From Bacteroidota bacterium (GTDB lineage: Bacteria > Bacteroidota > Rhodothermia > Rhodothermales > UBA10348): 10,196 bases of DNA. The position numbers were made by a program, and so were the translations under genes. Each line of letters starts with the position of its first letter. Within the stretch, counting starts at the first letter, position 1. The notes beneath the pieces are model-generated. The model did no database searches, was not told the origin of the DNA, and saw only the letters and a program-made list of their open reading frames with translations. Of the stretch, positions 1 through 7,595 are shown piece after piece. The stretch is from contig JAQCDI010000063.1 in the NCBI GenBank assembly GCA_027620595.1, positions 1-10,196 of the forward strand. Reading direction: 5' to 3'.

Positions 1-3000
1 GGGACACGCCCTGCTCCTGCATCGTGATGCCGTACATGCGGTCAGCGGCTTCCATCGTCTTCTTGTTGTGCGTCACCAGGATGAACTGCGTCGACTTCGA
101 GAAGGTGCGGATCAGGTGCATGAACCGGCCTACGTTGGCATCATCGAGCGGCGCGTCCACTTCGTCCAGGATACAGAAGGGGCTCGGCTTGACCAGGTAG
201 ATGGCAAAAAGCAGCGCGATGGCAGTCAGGGTCTTCTCGCCGCCGGAGAGTTGCGAAAGCACACTGGGCTTCTTGCCGCGCGGTTTCGCAAAGATGTTGA
301 CATCGGATTCAAGCGGATCGCTGTTGTCCATGAGCTCGATGTCGGCCGAGGCGCCTTCGCCGAACAGCTCCACGAACAGGCGCTGGAAGTTTTCCCGGAT
401 GGCGGCAAACGTCTCGTCGAACCGCAACTGTGCGGTGGTATTGATCTCGTCGATCGTGGTCATGAGCGTTGCTTCGGCCTGCTCCAGATCGGCCAGCTGC
501 TCGGTCATGAACTGCAGCCGGTCCTTCTCTTCCTCGAAGGACTCGAGGGCCAGCGCGTTGACCGGGCCGAGGTGACGGATCTTGTTCTTGAGCTCCTGTA
601 CCTCAGTGCGGGCTTCCTGACGATTGAATTCCTCGGCTATGGGGTACGTCAGCGTGGAAAGATCAAGTTCGTGATCCTCTCTGAAGGAGGACAAAAGGTC
701 GGCCAACCGCGTTTCGAGTTCGGCCCGTCGGACAGCCCGGTCGGACTCCCCGCGCATGGCGGTTTCGCGCTCCCGGCGGATCTCCCGAAGGCGGGCTTCC
801 AGTTCGGAAATGGACACCTTGGTCTCCATGAGCCGCTCCTTGGCCACGTTGACCGCCTCGTCCAATGTCAGCCGCCCTTCCTGCCGTTCGTGGATGGTCG
901 AGCGAAGCTGTTCGCAGCGTGTTTCCAGTTCGGCGCGCTGGCCCGTGAGGCCGACGATGGTCTTGCTGCGCTCTTCGGCGCGGCGCTCGAGGGTTTCGAG
1001 GTCGGCCCGGACACGGGTCAATTCGCGCTTCAGGTTGTCGAGCCGGTTGCGCGTCTGGACGGCCGCTATGTTGGCCTCGTTGAACAACGAGTAGGCTCTG
1101 CGGCTGGCTTCCTCGATACCGGCAAAAGCGGTCTCGGCGTCGGCCCGCTTCTGTTGCAAGTCGGCCAGTTGTACGGTCAGGGCCTTGTTGGCCTTGTCGG
1201 CTTCCGTGCGCTCGGCCCGGGCCTGGGTAAGCGTGGCTTCCTGCGTGGAAATACGCGCGGTCAACTCCTGCTTGCGCCCTCCTGCCATGTCGGCGGCGGC
1301 ACTGGCACGGGAGTGCGCCCTTTCTGCGTCCAGTCGGTTGCTCTCGGCGGTCTGGAGCGCCGTCCGGCTTTCGTTGAGGGAAATGGCGCCGAGCGCCGCC
1401 TCCAGCTCCCGCTGGCGGGCATCCGCCTTGGCCAGGACCTTCCGAGCTTGGGCCAACTCGGTCCGGGCGCGCTTCAGCTGCTCGCGGCGTCCGATGCGCG
1501 AGGCAGAACCACTGGCCGATGCCGATCCGCTTCCCGCATGCAGGTAGCCGGCCGCATCCTTCCATTCGCCTTCGGCGGTGATCAACCGGCCTCCTTCGCG
1601 CGCGTCGACACCATCGAGCGAGGGCACGAGGAAGCTGGATCCGAAGACCAGGTCCACCAGGGTCTGATAGAGCGGGTCAATGGGCCGAACCACCGACGTC
1701 AGTGCCGTGGCTCCTTCGGGCGTGGCGGGGGGCAGCGGCGCCCGGAGCCGATCCAGGATCAGGAACGTAGCACGGCCCTTCTCTTCCTTGCGCAGGCTGG
1801 CAATGGCTCGGGCAGCTTCTTCCTCAGAGGAAACAACGATACAGCTGCCCAGGTCTCCCATGGCGGTCTGCACTGCGCCGGCCACGGATTCCTCACAGCG
1901 AACCACATCCGAGAGGGTCAGCAGATCCGATGCGCTCCAGCCCGTGGTGTTGGCCAGGTACTGGACAGATTCGGACAGATCCTCATAGGAGGAGAGCAGG
2001 CCTTCGAGCAGATGCACTTCGGATTCGGCGCTGTCCTGCGCGCGCTGTGTGCGTCGAAGCTCCGCCTGGTGCTCCTGCAGTTCCCGCTGCAACTCCTGCC
2101 GACGGGCCTCGAGCCCCTGCAGCACAGCGCGCGCAGACTCGGCCGCTTTACGCGCTGCTTCCAGGGCCTGTGCCGAGGCGGCCAGATCGGCCTGCAGATC
2201 GGTGGCGGATGTGTCGTGGTGTTCGAGGGCCGCCCGCGTTTCTTCCAGGTCGGCCGATGTAATGTCGATGCGGCTTGTCAAACGATCGATCTGCCGCTGC
2301 TTGTCCGCTTTGTCCGACGAGAGTTGCCGCTCGTTCAGTCGCAGATTGTGCAACATGACCTGGTGCTTCTGCTGCGTCAGCTGCGCTTCGTCCCGGATGC
2401 GCTTGGCATCGGTGAGTTCGGCTTCGGCCCGTTCGGCGGCCGGGACGATGTCGTTGTATTCGGAATCATAGCGGGCCAGGTCGGCCTGCAGGGAAGCCCG
2501 CTGACCGACGGACGCCGTTGCTTCTTCGTCCAGACGCGTCAGATCCCGCGAAATCGTGGACAGGCGCTCGGTGGCCACGCGCAGATCCGATTCGGCGGCC
2601 CGCAGGGTGTCCATGTGCTCGGAGAGCGCGGTCTGGGCCGCCGAAACGGCCTTTTCCCGGTCGATATGCTCGGTACGCAGTCCTTCGTGGGCTGCCTCCT
2701 CGGCAGCCAACTTGGCCGTAAAGGAGGCTGCCGCATCCGAGAGCGAGCCCATGTCCTTGCGGACGGCCTCGATTTCTTTCGTCAGGTGACGGAATTCCAG
2801 GATGCCCAGCGAGATTTCCAGCTCGTGGAGCCGCTCCTCATACTGCTTGAACTTGGAGGCTTTATGGGCCTGACGTTCCAGCGAACGGACCCTTTTGTCC
2901 AGTTCATCGGTCAGGTCCCGCACCCGGTCCAGGTCTCCCTGCGTGCTTTTCAGCTTCCGCAGGGTCTGGCCACGCCGGATCTTGTATTTGGTGATGCCTG

Positions 3001-3493
3001 CCGCCTCTTCGAACAGGTGGCGTCGATCCTCGGCGTTCTCCGAAAGGATCTCCTCGATCATCTTCAATTCGATGACCGAATAGGCGCCGGCTCCCATCCC
3101 GGTGTCCATGAAAAGGTCCGTGATGTCCTTCAGTCGGCAGTTGACACCATTGAGCAGGTACTCGGATTCACCGCTGCGGAAGAGGCGACGACCGATCGTG
3201 ACCTCGCTGTATTCGATGGGCAGGATGCCACGGGTGTTCTGGATGGTCAGCATCACCTCGGACATACCGAGGGCGCGCCGTTTGGACGTGCCGTTGAAGA
3301 TGACACTGTCCATTTTGTCCGAACGCAGGATGCGTGCGCGCTGCTCTCCGATGACCCACCGGACGGCATCCACGATGTTGGACTTGCCGCATCCGTTCGG
3401 ACCGACCACGACGGTTACCCCGTCGGCGAAATCGACGACGGTCCGGTCGGCAAAACTCTTGAACCCGTGCAGCTCAAGCTTACTCAGATACAT
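1..3493 (-). CDS. smc: Chromosome segregation protein SMC (C-terminal end cut by window edge)
   Basis: SMC is the ATPase of the bacterial condensin complex (with ScpA and ScpB); it organises and helps segregate chromosomes. 1164 codons are visible with no stop. The N-terminal head begins MYLSKLELHGFKSFADRT and carries Walker A GPNGCGKSN at residues 31-39. Long charged coiled coils (about 170-500 and 670-1010) flank a hinge at about 505-660. The C-terminal head has the ABC signature LSGGEK at 1082-1087 and Walker B FCILDEVDAP at 1106-1115, followed by ILVTHNKKTME and YGITMQEQGVS. The last motif normally lies close to the C-terminus, so probably only 10-20 residues are missing. The start at 3493 is chosen because the conserved N-terminus begins exactly there. 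No Shine-Dalgarno is seen; the leader ends GCGTTTCCAC before ATG. The hinge exit carries a Gly/Ser/Ala-rich stretch, GSGSASASGSAS (654-665). All key ATPase residues are present, so the gene looks intact. Identity is very secure. Confidence 0.97.
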   Translation of the reverse strand, partial: MYLSKLELHGFKSFADRTVVDFADGVTVVVGPNGCGKSNIVDAVRWVIGEQRARILRSDKMDSVIFNGTSKRRALGMSEVMLTIQNTRGILPIEYSEVTIGRRLFRSGESEYLLNGVNCRLKDITDLFMDTGMGAGAYSVIELKMIEEILSENAEDRRHLFEEAAGITKYKIRRGQTLRKLKSTQGDLDRVRDLTDELDKRVRSLERQAHKASKFKQYEERLHELEISLGILEFRHLTKEIEAVRKDMGSLSDAAASFTAKLAAEEAAHEGLRTEHIDREKAVSAAQTALSEHMDTLRAAESDLRVATERLSTISRDLTRLDEEATASVGQRASLQADLARYDSEYNDIVPAAERAEAELTDAKRIRDEAQLTQQKHQVMLHNLRLNERQLSSDKADKQRQIDRLTSRIDITSADLEETRAALEHHDTSATDLQADLAASAQALEAARKAAESARAVLQGLEARRQELQRELQEHQAELRRTQRAQDSAESEVHLLEGLLSSYEDLSESVQYLANTTGWSASDLLTLSDVVRCEESVAGAVQTAMGDLGSCIVVSSEEEAARAIASLRKEEKGRATFLILDRLRAPLPPATPEGATALTSVVRPIDPLYQTLVDLVFGSSFLVPSLDGVDAREGGRLITAEGEWKDAAGYLHAGSGSASASGSASRIGRREQLKRARTELAQARKVLAKADARQRELEAALGAISLNESRTALQTAESNRLDAERAHSRASAAADMAGGRKQELTARISTQEATLTQARAERTEADKANKALTVQLADLQQKRADAETAFAGIEEASRRAYSLFNEANIAAVQTRNRLDNLKRELTRVRADLETLERRAEERSKTIVGLTGQRAELETRCEQLRSTIHERQEGRLTLDEAVNVAKERLMETKVSISELEARLREIRRERETAMRGESDRAVRRAELETRLADLLSSFREDHELDLSTLTYPIAEEFNRQEARTEVQELKNKIRHLGPVNALALESFEEEKDRLQFMTEQLADLEQAEATLMTTIDEINTTAQLRFDETFAAIRENFQRLFVELFGEGASADIELMDNSDPLESDVNIFAKPRGKKPSVLSQLSGGEKTLTAIALLFAIYLVKPSPFCILDEVDAPLDDANVGRFMHLIRTFSKSTQFILVTHNKKTMEAADRMYGITMQEQGVS

Positions 3494-3591
3494 GTGGAAA
3501 CGCGCTCGAACGCGGATATACGCAACAATGACGGGCTTTGGGCAAACAACAATTAACCCCCTTGAAAGCCGTTTTGCAAATCGAGTTATCA

Positions 3592-3608
3592 ACAGGATGG
3601 GACCCTGT
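3592..3608. repeat. Small inverted repeat (ACAGG-N7-CCTGT)
   Basis: Perfect 5-bp arms, ACAGG at 3592-3596 and CCTGT at 3604-3608, are separated by 7 bp and lie about 100 bp upstream of the smc start. There is no T-tract, so it is not a terminator. It could be a protein-binding dyad or chance; arms this short occur by chance often. Confidence 0.3.
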
Positions 3609-3634
3609 CAACGCACATGGCAAACCTCTGTATA

Positions 3635-3655
3635 TCAATGGGATGAGTCCCGTGA
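3635..3655. repeat. Imperfect dyad in the smc/padR intergenic region
   Basis: TCA-A-TGGGA (3635-3643) can pair with TCCCG-TGA (3648-3655) across a TGAG loop. This gives an 8-pair stem with one bulged A and one G-U pair. It sits about 27 bp from the dyad at 3592-3608, near the middle of the divergent region. An operator role is possible but not supported by any known consensus; no T-tract follows it. Confidence 0.3.
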
Positions 3656-3834
3656 TCAACGGGGGCGTACTTAGCGATGCCCGTTATTGTATTAATGGGC
3701 GAACCTCCGGGAGAAAGCGGACCTGCTGTTGCGTCGGGATCCGGTGGCTGATCGGGATTCAGAGGATCTGGATGGGGGCAACGTTCTTCATTAGTATCCA
3801 TAGATGAAACAAATCGAAAACGCGTCCGCTATGC

Positions 3835-3861
3835 TTGTCTTTCAACCGAGCGGTACCTTTT
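3835..3861 (+). promoter_or_regulatory. Possible Bacteroidota-type promoter for padR and the permease
   Basis: TTG at 3835-3837 and TACCTTTT at 3854-3861 resemble the -33 TTG and -7 TAnnTTTG elements known from Bacteroidota primary sigma promoters. The 16-bp spacing is slightly short and the last base of the -7 element is T rather than G. Transcription would start near 3868, giving a leader of about 42 nt to the padR ATG. A dyad CCGCT-N18-AGCGG (3826-3830 and 3849-3853) brackets the -33 element and could be a repressor site. Weak call by eye. Confidence 0.25.
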
Positions 3862-3909
3862 CGTTGTTGTTCTGGGTCATCGTTCCGAACCCCATCTTCC
3901 CCTCAATCC

Positions 3910-4230
3910 ATGTTGACGCGAGCCGAAGAATTGATTCTGCTGGCCGTATGGCGCCTTCAGGAGGAAGCCTATGGCGCTTCCATCCGGACGCACCTGTCGG
4001 ATGTCACAGGGGAAGATTGGCCCATAGCTACCGTGTACACTCCCCTGGATCGACTGACACGCAAAGGTCTTCTGCGCTCGCGCATGGGGTCCCCTACGGG
4101 AGGTCGTGGAGGAAGAAGCCGCAAGCTGTATCAGCTTACGGCAGATGGAGTCCGCACACTGGGACATGCACGCAACGTGACAGAGGCCATGTGGCAGGAT
4201 TTGCCTGACCTGGGAATGTCCTGGTCATGA
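3910..4230 (+). CDS. PadR-family transcriptional regulator
   Basis: This 106-aa protein is a single winged helix-turn-helix domain of the PadR type. These are usually dimeric repressors that control a neighbouring transporter or detoxification gene. It begins MLTRAEELILLAVWRLQEE, the usual PadR first helix. YGASIRTHLSD (21-31) fits helix 2, and PIATVYTPLDRLTRKGLL (38-55) fits the recognition helix with the family pattern (vYxxLdRLxxkGLl). A Gly/Arg-rich wing (61-72) leads to RKLYQLTADG (71-80), the family's RxYYxLTxxG strand. The long C-terminal helix of larger PadR proteins is reduced, as in the short PadR-s2 type. The frame is open further upstream to 3835, but the conserved domain begins at 3910, where a CCTCAATCC leader precedes the ATG. 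The stop overlaps the permease start (ATGA, 4227-4230), implying translational coupling. Likely role, by inference: repressor of its own unit. Confidence 0.92.
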   Translation: MLTRAEELILLAVWRLQEEAYGASIRTHLSDVTGEDWPIATVYTPLDRLTRKGLLRSRMGSPTGGRGGRSRKLYQLTADGVRTLGHARNVTEAMWQDLPDLGMSWS

Positions 4231-6848
4231 ATCATCCTCCGCGGATATGGCTGGCACTACTCCGGTTGATCGTTCACCACAGCGAGCAGCAATTCGTTGA
4301 AGGAGATCTCGAAGAGACCTTCCACGAAATAGAAGCCTCCTATGGACGGCGAAGGGCCGCACAATGGTATCGAAGCCAGGTCCTGCGTTCCATTCCCGGC
4401 TTCCTGCTCAGAACCTCGTACTGGAGTCGGGAAATGACCAAGAACTATCTCCTGCTGGCCCTTCGCAATATCCGCAAGAGCCTCGGATTCATGACCATCA
4501 ATGTGTCGGGACTGGCCATCGGATTGGCATGCACGATCATGATCGGCCTTTTTACCATCTCCGAGCTGTCGTTCGACACACATCATGAGAAGGCCGATCG
4601 TATTGCTCGCGTTGCCCGCACATCGAAGTTCACGGAGATCGAATCCCGTGCTGCGGTAACACCCGCTCCGCTTGGGCCGATGCTGGCCGCGAATTTTCCG
4701 GAGGTGGAGGACTACTTCCGCCTGTGGAAGCGACAGAATGATCTGGAATTGAGGATTGAGGATGTCATCTCGCAGCAGAGCAACGTGTATGATGCCGATG
4801 CAAGCATGCTGGAGATCCTGAGCGTTGAGGCGGCCGGCCCGTGGGTAGATGCTCCCCTGTCCCAACCCTTCCACATGATGTTGTCGGCCTCTACTGCGGA
4901 ACGTCTGTTCCAGACGCGAGATGTGGTCGGCAGGTCCGTAGAGGTACAGGGCGAGGCGTTCGTCGTAGACGGGGTGTATTCCGATTTTCCGTCCAATTCG
5001 CACTTTCGACCGGCTGCCCTGCTGTCATTCGCCACCCTTATCCAACAGCGTCCGGAACTGGTGGGCCACATGGGCAACAACCTGTTCCATACCTACCTTC
5101 TGTTGACTCCCGGGACGAAAATGGAAACCGTTGACGCCAAATTTCCGGGCGTCATAGAGGCCGCAGCGGGCCCCGAAGTGGCCGCTCGTTTGGGATTCTA
5201 CCTTCAGCCATTGACGGACATCCATTTGCATTCCCGCCTGGACCACGAGTTGGAAGTCAATGGATCCGTGGAGACACTTTTCATACTTGGGATGATTGCG
5301 CTCTTCATCCTGACATTGGCTGCGGTGAATTTCATCAACCTCTCCACGGCCCGCAGCGCGCGCAGGGCCCGGGAAGTCGGGGTCAGGAAAGCGGTAGGCG
5401 CTCACCGCAGCCAGGTCGTATCGCAGTTCCTCGAGGAAACGTTGGTGCTGTCGTTCCTGGCGCTGGTCATGTCTCTTCTGATGGTCGTTGTGTTCGCTCC
5501 CTTGTTTTCGGAACTGGCAGGCAGGCCGCTTGATCTGTTGATGTTGATGCAACCGGGGGTTGTTGCCGGATTGGTTGGTTTCGTTGTGGTGGTAGGTCTG
5601 GCAGCCGGCTTCTATCCAGCGCTTGTTCTGGCCCGGTTCAACCCCATTCAAGTGCTCAAGAGTGGAACGGCGGGAGCCGGAAACTCTGGCAGTCCTCTTT
5701 TCCGTCGTGGTCTTGTGGTGTTCCAGTTCGTCGTCTCCATCGTGTTGATCATCGGAACCCTGGTGGTCAACCAGCAACTGGAATTCCTGCGTAGCCAGCC
5801 TCTTGGATTTGATCAGGACCAGATGCTGGTAACCCGGCTCCGGACCCCGGAAATGCATCAGAACGGCGAACGGCTCATGGAGGAGTACAAGCGCGTTTCC
5901 GGAGTATCCGCCGTGACGGCCTCCGGGTCGTTGCTCGGAGGCGGTGCAAGCACCGTGCTGATCATGCCCGAAGGTGTTCAACAGGGCGTGGATGGAGTTT
6001 CGCTGGCCATGATGATGGTGCGCCCCGACTTTATTGACGTGATGAATGTGGGAACGTTGGCCGGGAGGAGCTTTGACCCCGAACGACAGACGGACCTGGA
6101 CAATGCTTTTGTCATCAATGGCCAGGCAGCCCGTCGAATGGGGTGGTCAGCAGAGGAAGCGGTCGGGAAGGAAATCATTTGGCCTTCTGGAATGGATGGA
6201 TCCAGCCCGCCTGTTCGGCAAGGCGAGGTCATAGGAGTCATGGAGGACTTCCACTTTGCGTCCTTGCACACGGCTGTCGAGCCCCTCATCATGGTTCCGG
6301 CCGAGCGTGCCGTTACCTACATCATGACGAGGGTGGAGACATCTGATGTGGTGGCCACCGTACGTCGCCTTGAAGCGGCTTGGGCCCAGGTGTATCCCGA
6401 GGATGCCTTTGAGTCATTCTTCCTGGATGAACACTTTGACACGCTGTACCAAACCGAAGAGCGTTCCGCACGGCTGTTCAGTGTGTTTTCCATTCTGGCC
6501 CTGACATTGGCGGGCTTGGGATTGCTTGGTTTGGCTTCCCATTCCACGTCGCGCAGGATCCGCGAAATCGGTATCCGAAAAGTGATGGGCGCCAGTTCCG
6601 GATCCATCCTGGGACTGCTGCTCAAGGAATTCGTCGGACTCGTGTTGGTAGCTTTCATGGTAGCGTCTCCGGCCGCCTGGTTCATCATGCGCGGGTGGTT
6701 GGAAAACTTCCCACTCCGTGTGGGTGCCGATCCTGCCGTGTTCCTTACTGCTGGATTCCTTGTCGCCATCCTTACCGCCTTGACCGTGGGATTCCACGCT
6801 CTGCGGGCCGCCTGGTCTGATCCGGTCGAAGCCATCCGCTGCGAGTAG
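4227..6848 (+). CDS. ADOP-like FtsX/MacB-type ABC transporter permease with N-terminal prefix domain
   Basis: This 873-aa inner-membrane protein is a tandem duplication of the MacB-periplasmic-core plus FtsX unit. Residues 1-72 form a cytosolic prefix (FVEGDLEETFHEIEASYG, then AAQWYRSQVLRSI) typical of permeases encoded beside PadR regulators. Predicted TM helices lie at about 88-113, 350-373, 405-427, 443-466, 495-515, 750-770, 797-821 and 838-858. Periplasmic core domains fall at about 115-345 and 517-745. Each FtsX half has the cytosolic coupling motif: REVGVRKAVGAHRSQVV (382-398) and REIGIRKVMGASSGSIL (779-795). The protein has no Walker motifs, and no ATPase gene lies beside it here, matching the 'duplicated orphan permease' pattern known from Acidobacteria and others. 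MacB-like relatives act in efflux or envelope mechanotransmission; the substrate is unknown. The start at 4227 overlaps the padR stop. No clear terminator follows the TAG at 6846-6848. Confidence 0.9.
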   Translation: MNHPPRIWLALLRLIVHHSEQQFVEGDLEETFHEIEASYGRRRAAQWYRSQVLRSIPGFLLRTSYWSREMTKNYLLLALRNIRKSLGFMTINVSGLAIGLACTIMIGLFTISELSFDTHHEKADRIARVARTSKFTEIESRAAVTPAPLGPMLAANFPEVEDYFRLWKRQNDLELRIEDVISQQSNVYDADASMLEILSVEAAGPWVDAPLSQPFHMMLSASTAERLFQTRDVVGRSVEVQGEAFVVDGVYSDFPSNSHFRPAALLSFATLIQQRPELVGHMGNNLFHTYLLLTPGTKMETVDAKFPGVIEAAAGPEVAARLGFYLQPLTDIHLHSRLDHELEVNGSVETLFILGMIALFILTLAAVNFINLSTARSARRAREVGVRKAVGAHRSQVVSQFLEETLVLSFLALVMSLLMVVVFAPLFSELAGRPLDLLMLMQPGVVAGLVGFVVVVGLAAGFYPALVLARFNPIQVLKSGTAGAGNSGSPLFRRGLVVFQFVVSIVLIIGTLVVNQQLEFLRSQPLGFDQDQMLVTRLRTPEMHQNGERLMEEYKRVSGVSAVTASGSLLGGGASTVLIMPEGVQQGVDGVSLAMMMVRPDFIDVMNVGTLAGRSFDPERQTDLDNAFVINGQAARRMGWSAEEAVGKEIIWPSGMDGSSPPVRQGEVIGVMEDFHFASLHTAVEPLIMVPAERAVTYIMTRVETSDVVATVRRLEAAWAQVYPEDAFESFFLDEHFDTLYQTEERSARLFSVFSILALTLAGLGLLGLASHSTSRRIREIGIRKVMGASSGSILGLLLKEFVGLVLVAFMVASPAAWFIMRGWLENFPLRVGADPAVFLTAGFLVAILTALTVGFHALRAAWSDPVEAIRCE

Positions 6849-6909
6849 ACTCAAGGGCGGGCGACGTCTGCACTCAACCCCATGTTTTCCTTTGCGTTGC
6901 GGTATTGAA

Positions 6910-6941
6910 GAAGGGGTTTGAAGCGATCCGAAGGGGGTTTG
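6910..6941 (+). repeat. Tandem imperfect repeat GAAGGGG(G)TTTG upstream of the sigma gene
   Basis: GAAGGGGTTTG at 6910-6920 recurs as GAAGGGGGTTTG at 6930-6941. The two starts are 20 bp apart, close to two turns of the DNA helix. They lie about 65-100 bp upstream of the sigma-factor start in the 159-bp gap after the permease. Spacing on one helix face would suit two copies of an activator site, but with only two copies chance is not excluded. Confidence 0.4.
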
Positions 6942-6968
6942 CTTTGCGGCTGGTGTTGCGTACCCTGT
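6938..6968 (+). promoter_or_regulatory. Weak promoter candidate for the sigma factor-kinase unit
   Basis: TTTG (6938-6941) and TACCCTGT (6961-6968) are 19 bp apart, a spacing seen in Bacteroidota promoters, but the -7 element matches TAnnTTTG poorly. Transcription would start near 6975, about 33 nt before the ATG. A promoter is expected in this gap because the gene before it belongs to a different unit and 159 bp separate them. The exact site is a guess. Confidence 0.18.
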
Positions 6969-7007
6969 GTCTTCCCACGACCATTCAGTCACTAGCTCCC
7001 CGTTTCC

Positions 7008-7574
7008 ATGAACGACGAGGGGATGGTTACCCAGCTGATTGCGGCCCACCGCAATGGCGACGACTCTGCTGGAGACCGTCTGTTTGCGCTTGTTTACGAT
7101 GAGCTTCACGAGATGGCGCGTCGACAGCTGCGCTACCGCAAGCCCGGCGAGACCCTCAACACCACGGGTCTGGTGCATGAAGCGTATCTCAAGCTGTTCG
7201 ACCGGGACGAAAGCGGCTGGAACGACCGGGTACACTTCTTTTCCGTCACGGCTCGGGCCATGCGCCAGATCCTGTTGGATTATGCCCGTCGGGTCAACGC
7301 GGAGAAGCGGGGCGGGGGCATGCATCACACAGAGTTGAATGCTTCGCTCATTTCGGACACGTCACAGAACGTGGACATCCTCGACCTGGATGATGCCCTG
7401 AAGGAACTCGAGGCCCTCAACCCAAGGCTGGCCACCATCGTGGAATGCCGGTTCTTCGGCGGCATGTCCATCGAGGAAACGGCCGCCCTGCTGGATGTAT
7501 CTTCCCGTACGGTGGACCGGGATTGGCTCAAGGCCAAGTCGTTCCTGTACCTGGCCCTGAAAGGCAAAGACTGA
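7008..7574 (+). CDS. ECF-like RNA polymerase sigma factor (kinase-associated type)
   Basis: This 188-aa sigma-70 family protein has region 2 and region 4 only, and would direct RNA polymerase to a specific set of promoters. Region 2 spans about 20-100: LFALVYDELHEMARRQL, then TTGLVHEAYLKLF (52-64) and FFSVTARAMRQILLDYARR (77-95). This matches the subgroup usually encoded beside Ser/Thr kinases (TIGR02999-like, from memory). Region 4 spans about 125-185: LDDALKELEALNPRLATIV, then the helix-turn-helix FFGGMSIEETAALLDVSSRT (149-168) and VDRDWLKAKSFLYLAL. It has no C-terminal extension or TM helix. ATG 7008 is preferred over in-frame ATG 7023 because it gives the usual N-terminus and follows a CCCCGTTTCC leader; no Shine-Dalgarno is present. 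The kinase gene starts 21 bp after the stop, so the two are probably one transcript. No anti-sigma gene is seen. Confidence 0.93.
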   Translation: MNDEGMVTQLIAAHRNGDDSAGDRLFALVYDELHEMARRQLRYRKPGETLNTTGLVHEAYLKLFDRDESGWNDRVHFFSVTARAMRQILLDYARRVNAEKRGGGMHHTELNASLISDTSQNVDILDLDDALKELEALNPRLATIVECRFFGGMSIEETAALLDVSSRTVDRDWLKAKSFLYLALKGKD

Positions 7575-7595
7575 CCTTCCTTTCCGTCCGATTCC

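Larger units (their letters stand above)
3494..3909. other. Divergent intergenic region between smc and the padR-permease unit
   Basis: This 416-bp stretch should hold the promoters of leftward smc and the rightward padR unit. It is less GC-rich than the flanking genes. It contains two small dyads (3592-3608 and 3635-3655), three TCAAC motifs (3589-3593, 3608-3612, 3656-3660) and a weak Bacteroidota-type promoter candidate facing padR (3835-3861). No convincing promoter for smc could be picked. A 70-codon open frame on the minus strand (3801-3589) starts MDTNEERCPHPDPLNPD; it is Pro/Asp-rich and matches nothing I recognise, so it is not called as a gene. No tRNA or clear riboswitch was seen. 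Confidence 0.6.

Noticed and set aside
68..3556. Very long plus-strand open frame (1162 codons) opposite smc
   Set aside because: Its codons are the exact in-register complements of the smc codons. It stays open because smc here avoids TTA, CTA and TCA codons, as expected for a GC-rich gene. Its protein has no recognisable domain, while the opposite strand encodes a complete SMC with all ATPase motifs.
3589..3801. 70-codon minus-strand open frame upstream of smc
   Set aside because: Its product is Pro/Asp-rich with no recognisable motif, and it fills the region where the smc promoter is expected. It could be a small gene, but nothing beyond openness supports it.
3804..4208. 134-codon plus-strand frame overlapping padR
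   Set aside because: It is out of frame with padR over most of its length, and its sequence lacks any domain, while the padR frame has a clear winged-helix protein.
5025..5981. 318-codon minus-strand open frame inside the permease gene
   Set aside because: The product is a His/Gln-rich shadow of hydrophobic codons from the permease TM and core regions, with no motif.
6843..6852. GAGT-AG-ACTC hairpin at the permease stop codon, considered as a terminator
   Set aside because: The 4-bp stem with a 2-base loop cannot form a stable hairpin and has no T-tract after it.
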